Position numbers and translations under genes: made by a program
Source of the DNA: Papaver somniferum
Lineage: Eukaryota > Streptophyta > Magnoliopsida > Ranunculales > Papaveraceae
Assembly (NCBI RefSeq): GCF_003573695.1
Contig: NC_039368.1
Coordinates: 9,137,860-9,201,859 of the forward strand
Length of the DNA: 64,000 bases
Direction of reading: 5' to 3'
Notes under the pieces: generated by a model
Seen by the model: only the letters and a program-made list of their open reading frames with translations
Told to the model about the DNA's origin: nothing
Database searches by the model: none
Part shown: positions 21,076 to 32,233 of the stretch, one piece after another
Position numbering within the stretch: the stretch's first letter is position 1
How the letters are laid out: each line of letters opens with the position of its first letter

Positions 21076-22560
21076 TGATGTGATTTCAAGTTGAGTTGTA
21101 GTAATAAGTTCGTTGAGACTTGTGAAAGCAATAGATTTAAGATTTAATTTTTAAGACTAAAAATATAGCAAACTTAAATAAAAGTGATATGAAAAATATG
21201 GAGAAGACTGGGGCTATGGAATCCACTATTTACCAATATCAAAATGATTTATATTCTCTAATTATAATCTTGCAAATCATGCATTCAAATTGATTCTTAA
21301 TATTGCAATAGTTGATTTTTTAGAAATAACAATTGTAGATCGAAAGTATGGAACATCAAGACCCTAGGCTAGCATTCTCCATCAATTGAAATGACAATTG
21401 TTTGACAAAAACCATTTTATCAATTTATTTATCCAGGGAAATAATCATATAATAATTGCATAGGTTAGAGATTACCAATTTTCATTGGTGAAATAGCTTC
21501 CTCCTTCGCCCCCAGAGGATGGGTTTAGCACATCATTGTGTAAACACGCTCAAAATATTTGTTCATTGGTTCAAAAATTGTTTACAAAGATGAAATGGAG
21601 AGAAAATAATGAAAATCGGGTGTTTGCAACGTTTTTAATTGTTGAAAAACACTGTTACAGAGAACGATAAAGGGAAACTGTCGTTGTCACTGTAGCTTGT
21701 ACGACTGTAAAATATGTGTCGCAATCACTGTAGCAATTACGACTGCTCCTTCTGGTCTTATGTTCTTCGTATCTTCTTCAATGGCAGCAGCATCAATTCT
21801 CTCAAACTCACGTTTCTTTGCACTGGTCTCTCCCCCGATCACTCCGTAACCCTTCTATGAACTGCAACAACCTTTTTATACTTCCCAGGCACAAGAAATC
21901 CTCACCATAACTCCAAATATCTCCGTAATGAATAAAACGTATTTTCACGGGATTATTTCCTTTTGTTGATCCTTCACGCGTCTGTTGTGTTTAAAACTTT
22001 CCAAAATCAAATAATACACGTATCCGATGGTGTTACAGAAGCTTCAGACACACACCATCTCCCAAATAGCACGGAGAAGAATATAGTAAACCTGAGATAT
22101 CTTCACCCCTGTTTTATCCTCCACGTGCTTTCCTCCTCCATTTTTATCGATTCAAATTAGTCTACCATTCCTGTTTGACCGAAACAGGCCATATCCAACC
22201 AATACCAACGAACGGATTCACGATAATCTGTTGCATAATCGTTCCCAGAAAATCTCAGAAGTTACGTAGGTAAAAAGAATTTTTTTTTCCGCCAATTTTT
22301 CACTTTTCAAACGAAGAAGAAGAGTGGCCCCCTAAACAGAGTGGGGGGTGCCGATAGAAAATGGGTGTTGAGGACAAATTTGGGTGCTGAGGATGAATTT
22401 GGGCAACACATAAGCTTGGGTGCCCCTTAGACAAATCTGGGGTCCGTATAGCAAATGTCCTCCAGAGGTCCAAATAGCACTTTTGAGCAACTTTTTCCAC
22501 ACAAGTGTATTTTTCCAAAAACACCTACACAAACATAAAAACACCATAATAAGTACAGAA
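21076..22560 (-). repeat. Element 3 5' LTR, outer end missing
   Basis: The uninterrupted copy of the element 3 LTR. It ends at 21076 (TGATGTGA on plus). Its outer end stops at 22560 after AAGTACAGAA, about 58 bases short of the TGATAAACAC start seen at 13378. A minus-strand TATA-like TATAAAAAG lies at 21880-21872, also present in the other LTR at 4423-4415. Confidence 0.9.
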
Positions 22561-23039
22561 GTACTATCAATCAAGTCCCCATACGTTGGCACAGGCAAAG
22601 GGTGTGCGTTGTCAGGCCCGGCTAGCATCCCACTTACGAGTGGAAACCTGGATGACCGTCAGGGACGATGGGAAACTGGAAACTGTTCCACACAGTACTG
22701 TGCTAAAATCTTGTCATTTCGATAACACCTTCCAACTTGTGAACCATAGGGATTCCTGGGTGGTAGTATGGGCTGCCATCTAGGATACCTGGTCGAGATA
22801 TCCTCTTGGCACTGGACAACTGTGATTCTTGGTATTGTTGGGGGGTGGGGACTTTTGGATTCCTGGGAAGGCGGTATGGGACGGTTGCTTATAAGGTCTA
22901 AATTGTTGTTCACGATAACTTGAAGAAACCCGTGATTTCTGAGCATCTGGTATGGGACTTTTGCTCAGGAAATCCAAACCGAAGAGATTGTCCATAATAG
23001 CTTTGGTTTTGAATTTCAAGGACAAAATTATTTGAAGGG
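22561..23039 (+). mobile_element. Internal remnant next to a second LTR type
   Basis: About 480 bp with no convincing ORF. Just before 23040 the plus strand reads NFKDKIILKG in one frame, reminiscent of the C-terminal end of chromovirus-type pol, followed by a short purine run (GAAGGG) and an LTR-like start. I read this as the last part of a Ty3/gypsy internal region whose remainder was lost at the 22560 junction. The minus-strand frames here have no family signature. Confidence 0.35.
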
Positions 23040-25185
23040 TGTGATAATGTAACACCCCGTGTTTTTAGCATGATGCATGCTAAAAGATGCGCCATGTACT
23101 GATATAAAGCTTCATTCAAAGCTTCCGTTGCTTGGAAAGAGGTAGATTGGCTTGAGGACAATACCGCGCCAAAATGGCGCATTATGTGTGGCATTTGGCC
23201 AAGAGACAAATCTCGCATCATCATGATGCATTAAGCCAGTTGTATAGGTGGCCTTGAGATTGCAGAGTAATCATTGCGCATTACGAAAGTTATCGGCCTA
23301 GAGCCAATATCGCACAATCATTGTGCATCAGACCAGAGAGGGATGGACGAGAGAATATTGCATAATCATTATGAAATACACCAAAGAGAATGTCGCGCAA
23401 TCATTGTTCGATAACGGGAACCAGTTCTTCCAAATCTTTTCCAGTGATCTCTCAGCCTTGTGAAGAACTCGGTGAATATTTTCTTTCCTGTTTATCTTCT
23501 CACGCGTAGGATGGAAACCTGCACACTCCCTTCACGTTTAATGTTTGTTTTAGCAGAAGTAGAACTCACGTAAGTACCAAAAATATTTCCAACAGAATCC
23601 CTAATATTGACTTCCCTGTATTAATCCAAATCCACGTGAATTTCCTTTTTTATTTGACAGTGAAACTTTTACCGGACCTGTTTACCCGTAATAGGCCCAT
23701 AACAATCACAATAATCAAGAAAGGTCCAATCATCACTCTCCGGTTTTAATCCAGTGAATAACTCCGAGTTCGATGTTCATCAAATAATTTTCCCGCCAAA
23801 AACAAATTCAAACGGAGAAGAAAAGGCTTCCTCTAACCAAAACGTGGGTGCCTTTAGTAGATGGGGTGCCCTGGGGTGTGAATAGCAATTATGGCTCCCC
23901 TTAGTAATTGAGTACCCCTTATCCAACAATGAAAGTACGAATAGCAACTGTCCTCCGGAGGTGCCTTTAACATTTTCTCGAGCTGATTCTTCTAAAAACG
24001 TTTATTTTCCCAAAAACACCTACAAACAAGTTTATTAGTGATAAAATGAGTCCCAGCTAGTGTAGTTATGGGTGAAAATGTGTCACACTTGCGTGTTCAT
24101 CACCAGTATTGCACAATCATTGTGCAATAGGCAGAGTGTGCCAGAAAGTGCTGGCTGGACGAATGTTGCGCAATTATTATGCGCAATCATTGTACGCATT
24201 CATTGTGCACAATCATTGTACGCAATCATTGTGAATGAACAGTGAAGCAAGCATGTCATTTTTGTACCTAAAACATACTTGTAGAAATTCCATTAAGACA
24301 TACATAGGGAGGGGTAGTCGGTTGAAGGTGCATATGTGGACTATGTGCCAAGTAAGCTTCATAGCTTAGCCGGAAGAGTATAAATGATGCATAGGCTCAT
24401 TTATAGTTGCTTAACCTTGCGAAGAGGTCATTTGATGCTTATACATCACTATGCCATGTTGTGGACCCGATGATGCATAATCATTGTGCATCTTGACGGA
24501 ACGGCCTATACGGACTAGGCCATTACCATATTTGCTAGGCTACGGCCTTGCAAATGAGTTGGTTAAGTTTATGTACCTTCGTGGATGAACTACGGTCTGT
24601 ACTAGATCCATTTAGAGTAGGGAAGGGTAAGTAGGCAGCCGTAATGAGTTGCAACATAGCTAGTCCAGCACGTTGGACCCTCATATCATCTAATCTCGGT
24701 AGCTCGATGCAAGAGATGATTTCAGACATGCTTGATGAGGCTTAGTTGGATGCCAGCAAGTGGATGCTCATACTTCCTATCAAGCTAAAAAGAGTTGGTA
24801 CGGATGTAAGGTAGGGAATGGCAAGGGCTTGGTGCGACATGTGCCAAAGTCCAAGGCTTATGCCTGGACAAGACTCGGCGGTATGACAGTTGGTCATCTA
24901 GATAGGAAATTCAGTGATGAATTCCCTACGTTGAGGCAAAGACATAGATGCATGCAATGTGCATTGGCGTTGGAATTATGGCCTTACACCCTTCTGCGGA
25001 CGAGGGTAAGTTGGAACGGTGCTGAAGCTAAGTTAGATGCATCATGCTCCACGAGCATGCTTGCAAGGGAAAATGGACGTGCATTTTCCTATGGATGAGT
25101 CCCGGATCGTAGCATCATCACGGCGCATCGGGGAAGTTACGGCCTGCGGGGCAACGCGTCAGGCGTAATTTTCCGGCCCGTCACA
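23040..25185 (+). repeat. LTR of an unassigned retroelement, palindrome-rich
   Basis: Starts TGTGATAATGTAACACCCCG and ends GGCCCGTCACA, so the terminal TGTGA/TCACA are inverted as in LTRs. Without the nested solo LTR it is about 1.48 kb. It contains about ten copies of short palindromes of the form GCACAATCATTGTGC. The TGTAACACCCC start is common in plant Ty3/gypsy LTRs. The second LTR is not in the window, so the boundaries rest on the termini only. Confidence 0.55.
23445..24102 (-). repeat. Nested Athila-type solo LTR
   Basis: A 658-bp LTR on the minus strand, starting TGATGAACACGCAAG at 24102 and ending at 23445 (TGATCTCTC on plus). It shares with the element 3 LTR the block AGGTGTTTTTGGGAAAATAAA and the segments about tens-of-base alternatives of GGGTGCC / CTAACCAAAACG. 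Both ends are flanked by CCAG (23441-23444 and 24103-24106). No internal sequence is left, so it formed by LTR-LTR recombination or is a relic. Confidence 0.65.
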
Positions 25186-25949
25186 CAAAACATTGTCCAA
25201 TATTTTTATTGTAGTCTTTATTTGAGCTATTATTGTTTAAAAGTTTATGTTATGTAACAAATGAGGCAATAATATTAATTAATAACAAATTTTAAAGCTT
25301 CAAAATTTGACTTCCATTTTAAATTATTCGGTACTTACTATAGTTATACTTTCATTTTAAATTTGGTTATATTTAATAACGAAAAAATGACAACAAAATA
25401 GATCGTGCTATATCCATGCATATGAACTTTGTAGAATATTCAAAGAGACTCATTGGATACAACAATTTATATAATGACTATTTATTTTTATTTTTAAAAA
25501 TTACCAAAAGGCTATCATTATTACGACTCTATATTTTCTTATGAAATAACAGACGTTAACCAATTTTATTTTAAACACAACCTACCAAAATCATTATCAA
25601 CCAACATTATCAACCATGCTTCCTAAAAACAAAGAAAAACGAATGTCATGTATGAAAGAAAAATAGGTGACCATAGTTTCATGCAATATCCTTGGATGTA
25701 TTCTAAGTGTCCATAAATAGGTTGCTCAAGAATCAGAATGGTCATTGAATTATAACCGAAAAATATCAGGTATTTATAATGTCAAGATCCCAACTTTCTT
25801 AAAGAACCAAGAATGCTATATGATGCTATGGAGAAGAAAGAAGATTTAAAGGTAGCCGCATTGTGCAAAAACTTAAAGACAAGTTGAAGAAGTCACAACA
25901 TGATCATCACGGGGAAACAGATTTGAAGAAGTCACAATATGATCATTAA
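25186..25949. other. AT-rich spacer
   Basis: Nothing recognisable: no long ORF, no repeat shared with the rest of the window. Confidence 0.5.
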
Positions 25950-26123
25950 AAAATAGAGTTTTCAACAAACTTTGTCACTGGATACGCATGTCCCGCTTGC
26001 AAAAGTTTTATGCACTTTCACACTTGTACTGAAGAAGACACACGTGGGAAACAATTTTGGAAATGTCCTATGTGTTTTAAGTTGTTGACCAATTCATTGT
26101 CATCTTGTGTTTTAATTTGGTGA
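25950..26123 (+). pseudogene. Zinc-ribbon-like fragment, unrecognised
   Basis: A short frame after a TAA (25947-25949) reads GYACPACKSFMHFHTC and then KQFWKCPMCFKLL, giving two CPxC pairs spaced like a zinc ribbon, and stops at TGA 26121-26123. Upstream in the same frame are two imperfect repeats of LKKSQ(H/Y)DH separated by 15 codons. I do not recognise the family. It could be the last exon of a decayed gene or a captured fragment; the downstream 3' sequence carries no clear polyadenylation signal. Confidence 0.25.
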
Positions 26124-26152
26124 TATGTTGTCCCGTGTTTAATTAATGAAAT

Positions 26153-27608
26153 TTGATACTTAAGTTTTGTCCAATTTTAGAGTTTGGTCTAACATTTGTC
26201 CAGGTTGGCTTTTGGTACCTGGAAATTTTTTTGACCCGAGTTGACTGTTATTGAATTGATTTTAATTAATTTGATAACATAAATTATATGAGTTTGCAAA
26301 TATATCCATGATGTGGGCTTATCATCTAACGGCTATGATGTCACTATTAAACCTAGGATAACTATCCAATCACATGTTATAATCTTACACCAACAATATT
26401 CGATAATAGATCCGGGGGCTATAAATCCTCATCTTCACGTTACCCTTTATCTTCTTCTCTTCATATTCGATAATAGATTGGGTTTGATTAGTAGTTCGTG
26501 AGATAGTGAAGGAGTGGCTAGTGGCTGTGTTTACTGTGAATTGGTCTTGATCGGGATGCAGTCAGCATTTTTTGAGATGGTTTGGGGATTTCTACCAATG
26601 GATTGAAATTAGGGTTTACATCAATGAAAGATGAATTTGATTTTTTTTTAATTGATTCTGATTTTACAATAAGGAAGTGGAGATGATCTTGTGGTTTTGA
26701 GGTTTTCGATGTATGAATGATCGAATGGTTGGATGACAGTGAAGAATTGATGTTCGTTTGGTCTGAAAATGTGTTAGATGAATCTAAATTTGGTAAAATT
26801 GATTCAACAAATCAATTGGGAAAAGGTTAGGGTTTGAGGAATCATAAAAAGATATCGAAATAAATTGAGATGTCGTGATTTAATGTTGAGATATGGGGAT
26901 ATTGTTGTTGAAAATGGTTTTGGTGCAATGGAATTGTTGCTTGGAATTGGTGTGGACTGAGATGTGAAAGAGGGTTGCAATATTGTGGTTAACCATAAAG
27001 GATGAAATTCAAAAGATGTGATAGTGGTTGAGTTTGAAGATTCAAATGATGTTGGTAGTTACAACTCAGATATGAGCTCATAAATAAGATGATAGTGGTA
27101 ATGGTTTAAGATGGAATTGCAAAATAAGCTACAGAGAATGGGAGTTGGTGTTCCTGCAATAGATAAGGAATGAAGCTGGTGATGTTGTTTATGAGTTGAG
27201 CAAATGAAGTTACAGGTTGCTGATTGATTGAACTGCAGGAGTGTTGGAAGTGCTGAATAGATGACTGATAGGAGTTGTATATGAATGGATGATTGTGCAT
27301 GAAAGGAGTCGAAATAAATGTCCTAAGATAATGGAGGGAGATTACAGATATAGCTCCTCCGGATTTATGCATCAACGAGTTGACTCATCCGTTTCTGCAC
27401 ATGTCAGACATATTTCAGTCCGACCTAGACTATTATGTAAATATTATTGAAGTTAAGGGTACCATAGAAAATTTGTTTAGCTATTAAATTTTTTTTTGTT
27501 GTAATTACTAACGTAGTCTACTCAGGTCAATGTATTTTCTAGGTACGAAACACCAACCTGGACAAATGTTTGACCAAACTCTAAAGTTGGGCAAAACCTA
27601 AGTACCAA
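26153..27608. mobile_element. Non-autonomous element with about 98-bp terminal inverted repeats
   Basis: 26153-26250 and the complement of 27510-27608 align for about 98 bases at roughly 80 percent, both including AGAGTTTGGTC and ACATTTGTCCAGGTTGG. The 1.26 kb interior has no transposase and no family signature; one 89-codon minus frame (27375-27106) lacks similarity to anything I know. No clear target duplication is visible at either end, so class is open (Mutator-like is possible from TIR length). Confidence 0.6.
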
Positions 27609-27745
27609 AAAAAGAAACCCAAATGTATTTTGTGTACTATCATGATTAATTTGAAATTTTTTTATTTTCTAGAAGCTACATGGATTAAAGCATACTACAC
27701 ATTCGTTAAATTATATAAACCTTGTTAATTAACGTCCTCATTCAG

Positions 27746-27833
27746 CTACCGGGTAGTGGAGCATCTGGGAAGCAAAAGAGACTTACATACGAAGCTTTTT
27801 AAGGATGCTGAAACAAGGTTCGAAAAAAGAAAG
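27746..27833 (+). pseudogene. Exon-like fragment
   Basis: An 88-bp stretch between an acceptor (CTCATTCAG) and a donor (AAAG|GTATCC) reads YRVVEHLGSKRDLHTKLF and then KDAETRFEKRK in one open frame. The composition is protein-like and unlike the flanking AT-rich DNA. I do not recognise the family, and no neighbouring exon was found. It may be a relic or a captured exon. Confidence 0.22.
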
Positions 27834-28530
27834 GTATCCCGTTGGATACTTGCCATATTGATAATTTTCTTTATATCATTTCATCATCACCATCATTAAT
27901 CTTTGGCGGTTATTGTGCATTACCTGAGATACACATTGAATGACTTCGCGAGTAATTATTTAAAAATGATATGACAATCCTTTAGCCTAAAACGTATACG
28001 GGTTCCTCGTAAATGTTGCAAAAATAGAGAAACGTTCCCCCAAAACCCATGATCGATACGTCTCGATTATTATAGGTAATTTTTCTTATTTTAAAAACCT
28101 AAGCTCTACAAATATCTAAATTCTCTTCTAAGGTAAACTTAACACCACGAACTCTGGGAGGGATTTTTAGAGAATTATTGGATGAGATTAGAGGTGCATC
28201 AGGTGTGATTTTGGAGTTGAGTAAATAGTGGAAAAAAATAGAGATGTTGGATAACTATAAATTTATCCGTTCAGGTATATCCGTTGGGCGGCTCAACTAG
28301 CGCCGCGCTGCTGGAGCAGAAACATTAACGTCTGACTTTAAGCCGCCCGTTTTGACATCTGCTGGCACTTCTTTTTCTGCCACGATGTCCAAGTACAAGC
28401 ACGCGACTCTTATTTAGCTGCAGTTGGGAAACTAAAAAATTTGTTGATTTGCTTACCCATCACATAGTTGGAGCAAAATTGACAAATCTTTGATTCATAG
28501 TAATTTCCCCGAGTATTTTCTATGCTTTGC
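27834..28530. other. Spacer
   Basis: No gene. Contains an inverted pair GGGCGGCT (28277) / AGCCGCCC (28343) about 65 bp apart, which could be part of a small foldback element. Confidence 0.4.
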
Positions 28531-28598
28531 TATTTTATTCAATTTTCTCCATTTATCTCAACTTAAACTCGGTTTCAAATGGGTTAACACTATAAGGT
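28531..28598 (+). repeat. Dispersed repeat R4, copy A
   Basis: TATTTTATTCAATTTTCTCC ... GGTTTCAAATGGGTTAACACTATAA. Related copies are at 32444, 54553 and 58166, all in the same orientation. The similarity to copy B extends to about 28665 (CTCTTTCTCACAAA). Confidence 0.6.
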
Positions 28599-28699
28599 TA
28601 ACAGGTGCATATCATCATACATACTTTTAATATTTAGGCATCTCTTTCTCACAAATACTCTCTATAATTGTCTTTATGTCATATCAATAAACACATTTT

Positions 28700-29450
28700 T
28701 GATAGATGCATTTATATGTCTACTTTGTCTCAATTTTCTATATTGTTAGTGCTCATTTTTCTTCTTATTTTACTATTTTGTGTATTTGTAGGTGTTTTTG
28801 GGAAATAAAGCTCAATGGACTAAAATGTGGAATTCCGCTCGTAAAATGGAGGAAATGAAGTGATTAATAATTTAATCGGCTAGGCGCAAAAGGAAGAAGA
28901 TGGAGAATTATTTCATTTGTCCGATTATTTGGATATAGGAGTGTGGAAAGTGTGGATCCCATTATGTCGACATCATTTACAAGATATTAAAAAGATATAT
29001 GGAGATATTTATTTTAATGAAGAAAATAAAAGTGTTAAGTAAGAAATCTACATGGAGTAATTGATGGAATTTAAATATATAAAGAGTATGGAAATAATAT
29101 TATTCTTTATGGTTGGAGTTAATAAAGAATAAATAATTCCCAAATAAGAAAAATTGTAATGCATGAGACCTATATTATTTGACGCGTGGCACATACACTT
29201 TTATCGGAGAATTTTTCATTGTCTTGGCATGTGGCGTATTCTCATTCGGTGATGATGTGGTAGTGGTGAATAGAAAAAGAAAGTGGATTCCTTTCAAAGC
29301 TATAAATACGCCGTGGATACAAGAAAAATGGGAGGTTCGGAGTCTGAGCGAAAGCGTATAGTTTTTATTTCATTGTTTTTATTTATCTTTTGTAATAATG
29401 GACTAATTCCTGCTCTAGGGTGGAGGAAGAAACTATTTTTGATGGGTAAT
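28700..29450 (+). repeat. Athila-type LTR fragment, probably solo
   Basis: Starts TGATAGATGCATTTATATGTC, like the element 2 LTR, followed by TTAGTGCTCATTTTTC and TGTAGGTGTTTTTGGGAAATAAA. Near 29400-29445 it has the counterpart of the LTR block around the CTAATTCCT/AGGAAGAAA sequence seen near 12415-12465. A TATA-like TATAAATA lies at 29301. The 3' terminus and target duplication are not recognisable, so it is truncated or diverged at the end. Confidence 0.65.
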
Positions 29451-30723
29451 ATTTAATATTTAATTTCTTTGACACATTTACTCCATATTTGTGCTTTTAG
29501 TTTATTAAAATTTTTCTCTTCTTTACATGCTTCACAATAACTGTTTTGGATCGCCTTCGGCGCTCGATCTTTTATAAGCGAAGGAAAATTAGGCTTTAAA
29601 ATAACGACGAGAGTCATAAAAAAAGAAAGAACTTGTAACATTATATCTTCCAAAGCATGAGATTGGTTTCGAAATTGTTTTGAGTAAATTAGGAGTATTG
29701 TGTCAAAGGAATCATTATTGAGTTTACAAATATTAGAAGTAGTGGAATCCAAAACCCTAGATTCATCTCTCCTTGGTAACGTAAATCAAAATTTATTAGT
29801 TTTTATTTTATTTGTCTTAAACCAAACCTTCAAAATAGTCCGAGTATCGAATCCCTACTTACGACACTTTAAAACTGCATTAATCTTCTAGGTCCTCTAT
29901 ATATAACCCACTGTACACCATTTGCGAGAAAAGTGTTGGAATATATTATATGATCTTTCGAATTAAACTCACATACCAAATGAGCCTATTATTCAGAGAA
30001 ATGTCTTGGTAACTAGTAATTTTGTCCTAACTTTGTGATTTTGTCAATCACACACCAATGATCTGAAGTATATTGGTAAATAAATGACGTGACGATATTA
30101 ATGATCTGAATTCGAAACTCTTTAACACTTAATTCATTCATTGATAATAACAAAAATAATAAATTTTTATGTTTTGTGATTGGAAGTTTATCAAAAAGAC
30201 GACGTATTTTGAAATGATCAACAATCATCGACTATTTATAAAATTGTAATATTAACACACGATAAACACAAGCTCCATAAGACAACACCGCCTTGGTACT
30301 CGTACGTGAGTAATCTACAAAATCAACCAACTTAAATAACGAAAATAATGAAGTTCTTCGAATGTCTTCATCGATTTTCAGTCTTCGAGGATGATGTCTA
30401 ATACTCAACTACGAAATTCTAACATAGTCGAGACTTAACTTAGTAAACTATAAATCAAAAAATAGTTTTGATTAAATAATATTGATAGGAAGCTTAAGAT
30501 ATCAAAATTTGTGGGTTCAATCAAGCATTGCTCTGATATTATTAATACAATTTTGGACTAACTAAAAAAAGGCTGCACCTTGACCCATGGACAGTTAATC
30601 ATCTAATAAATCACGTGGATCCTCCAATCTATTAAAACACTTCTCGTGACCCATGTTTTGAAGTCCATTTGTGGCCCATTACATGCGGGCTTCATTGGCT
30701 TTCAATAAGTGATTAGGATCTAT
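29451..30723. other. Spacer with a possible Copia relic
   Basis: No convincing gene. On the minus strand around 30541-30528 the sequence TAATATCAGAGCA resembles a degenerate initiator-tRNA-Met primer site (TGGTATCAGAGCA), common in plant Ty1/copia elements, so the DNA to its right may be an old LTR. The 71-codon minus frame at 30228-30013 has no known domain. Confidence 0.3.
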
Positions 30724-30733
30724 CCTTATTAGG

Positions 30734-32223
30734 AATGATTTTTTAGGGACCATGGTTTTTTGGGAGACCATGGTCTTATTAGGCCAACCTCCCTTTACTT
30801 ATAAGGGGTGTCCTAAAATTAGGTAAATACACATTTACCCTTCACTTTAATTTAAATTAAAACTAACCTAATAACTATATAAATCTAATCATATACATCT
30901 AATCTAAATGAATCTATTATCAAAATCAAAATCAAAAACAAAAATAGGAGGGGAATCGAAATTTTTTAGTTTTGAAAATAAATAAATTATTCTCTTCTTC
31001 ATCTCTCTTTCCTTGACGTTCCTCGTTCGATTGAAAATTATTCTTTTCTCATGTACTTCTCTTCTTCCCCATTACTTTTAATTGAATAGATATCATTAAA
31101 ATAAGGTTCATATGGAAGTTACAGTGCTTTGTTCGGTTAGGACGCGTTTCACAAAAATCCTAGTTTCTTAATCGAATTTCCTGAAAGGAAGAACAAAACA
31201 ATGCGGTTCAATAGGATTTAAAATTAGGTTACCGAACTGCGAGTTCGGTTGGTTCGCAAAAATTTCTAAAACTATCTAGTAACCGAACTCTAACCATATT
31301 ACAAAAAGAAAAGAAAAATCCAATCTAACCGAACTGTGTATTTCTCCCACTATGTTGAGTTCTCATTCAACCGAACTTTTCCCACTATGTTCGGTTGGTT
31401 CGCAAAAAATTCTAAAACTAGTTAGTAACCGAACTCTACCCATAATACATAAAAAAAAAACAATGTAACGGAACTGTGTTATTTTTCCCACTATGTTGAG
31501 TTATGATTTAACCGAATTTGTCCCACTATGTTCGGTTTGTTCGCAAATTTTTTTGACAAACCGAACTCTTCACTAATTGCATACATGTGGAGTTCGGTTA
31601 GATATGTTGTTACGTTAAAGTTTGCGAACCAACCGAACATGACTCTGTAAATCCTATAAACAAAGTTTGGTAACATGTCTGTTAACCAAACGACTAAAAA
31701 CCTCCATTAAAGAGCGAGTTCGGTAACCTGCGTGTTTGGAAAAAGTAACCGAACTACACTTTCAGATGTGTTCGGTAACCTGTTCTTCACATAAGGTGAC
31801 CGAACAAGCCCAAATCTACTCTAAAAGTTTACATTTTTTTGAAAATTTGGAGCAATTCAACCAACATTATCTAACTTTGAAGCATACATGGGTACGGAAA
31901 TACTCTTCCTCCGATTGTGGTTGGTAAAATCCATCGTTTTTCATGTTTTCCTTCTTCATCTTCTTTAACTTTACTCTCTCAATAATTCTACTTCTTTAAA
32001 AAAAAAAACCATCTGATTTTTTAATGTCACTAATTATCTTTAACTTAATCATTACACTAACTATTATTAACACTAACTAATCATTATCCAAAATTAATTA
32101 GGAGGGTAATTAAGATATTAATATAAATATCTAGATAAGGGGTAATCTAGATTTACTTCTAATGTCTTACCCAAAATAAAACAATGGTTCCCACAAAAAA
32201 ACCATGGTCTCCAAAAAATCGTT
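30734..32223. mobile_element. Mutator-like non-autonomous element, copy 1, rich in GTTCGGTT
   Basis: Ends are inverted: AATGATTTTTTAGGGACCATGG on the left against AACGATTTTTTGGAGACCATGG on the complement of the right. It is flanked by a perfect 10-bp duplication CCTTATTAGG (30724-30733 and 32224-32233), the size expected of Mutator-like elements. The 1.49 kb interior carries about 18 copies of GTTCGGTT or its complement AACCGAAC between 31130 and 31805, and a 30-codon remnant ORF on the minus strand. No transposase. Confidence 0.8.
31867..31959 (-). pseudogene. Shortened ORF of the Mutator-like element, copy 1
   Basis: Thirty codons, from MKKENMKNDGFYQPQ to the end YFRTHVCFKVR. The copy 2 ORF (39129-39392, 87 codons) has the same first residues and the same end (NDGFYQPQ ... 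VCFKLR). Copy 1 lacks the middle by an in-frame deletion of about 171 bp, so start, stop and frame are retained. The product is unknown. Confidence 0.35.
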
Positions 32224-32233
32224 CCTTATTAGG

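Larger units (their letters stand above)
3619..22560 (-). mobile_element. Athila-lineage Ty3/gypsy element 3, split by element 2
   Basis: A near full-length element on the minus strand: 5' LTR 22560-21076, primer site 21070-21053, leader, gag, protease, RT, RNase H, integrase, 3' untranslated block, polypurine tract 13393-13379, and a 3' LTR beginning at 13378. That LTR is interrupted at 12823/4606 by element 2 and ends at 3619. Its own sequence totals about 10.7 kb. LTR size is about 1546 bp in the reassembled 3' copy. The 5' copy is missing its outer 58 or so bases at 22560. Every coding region carries frameshifts, stops or deletions. Confidence 0.9.

Noticed and set aside
22659..23224. Overlapping minus-strand frames of 91-104 codons.
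   Set aside because: No Gag or pol motif, overlapping one another, and crossing the LTR start at 23040; likely chance frames.
23062..24500. The regularly spaced palindromes looked at first like a CRISPR-type repeat array.
   Set aside because: Spacers are irregular, repeats vary, and the setting is a plant LTR; CRISPR arrays are not expected in plant nuclear DNA.
24760..25098. 112-codon plus-strand frame near the end of the palindrome-rich LTR.
   Set aside because: Lies inside an LTR, no recognised domain, no homologous frame elsewhere in the window.
30013..30228. 71-codon minus frame considered as an exon of a Copia element.
   Set aside because: No gag, integrase or RT motif; only a degenerate primer-site-like sequence supports a Copia relic nearby.
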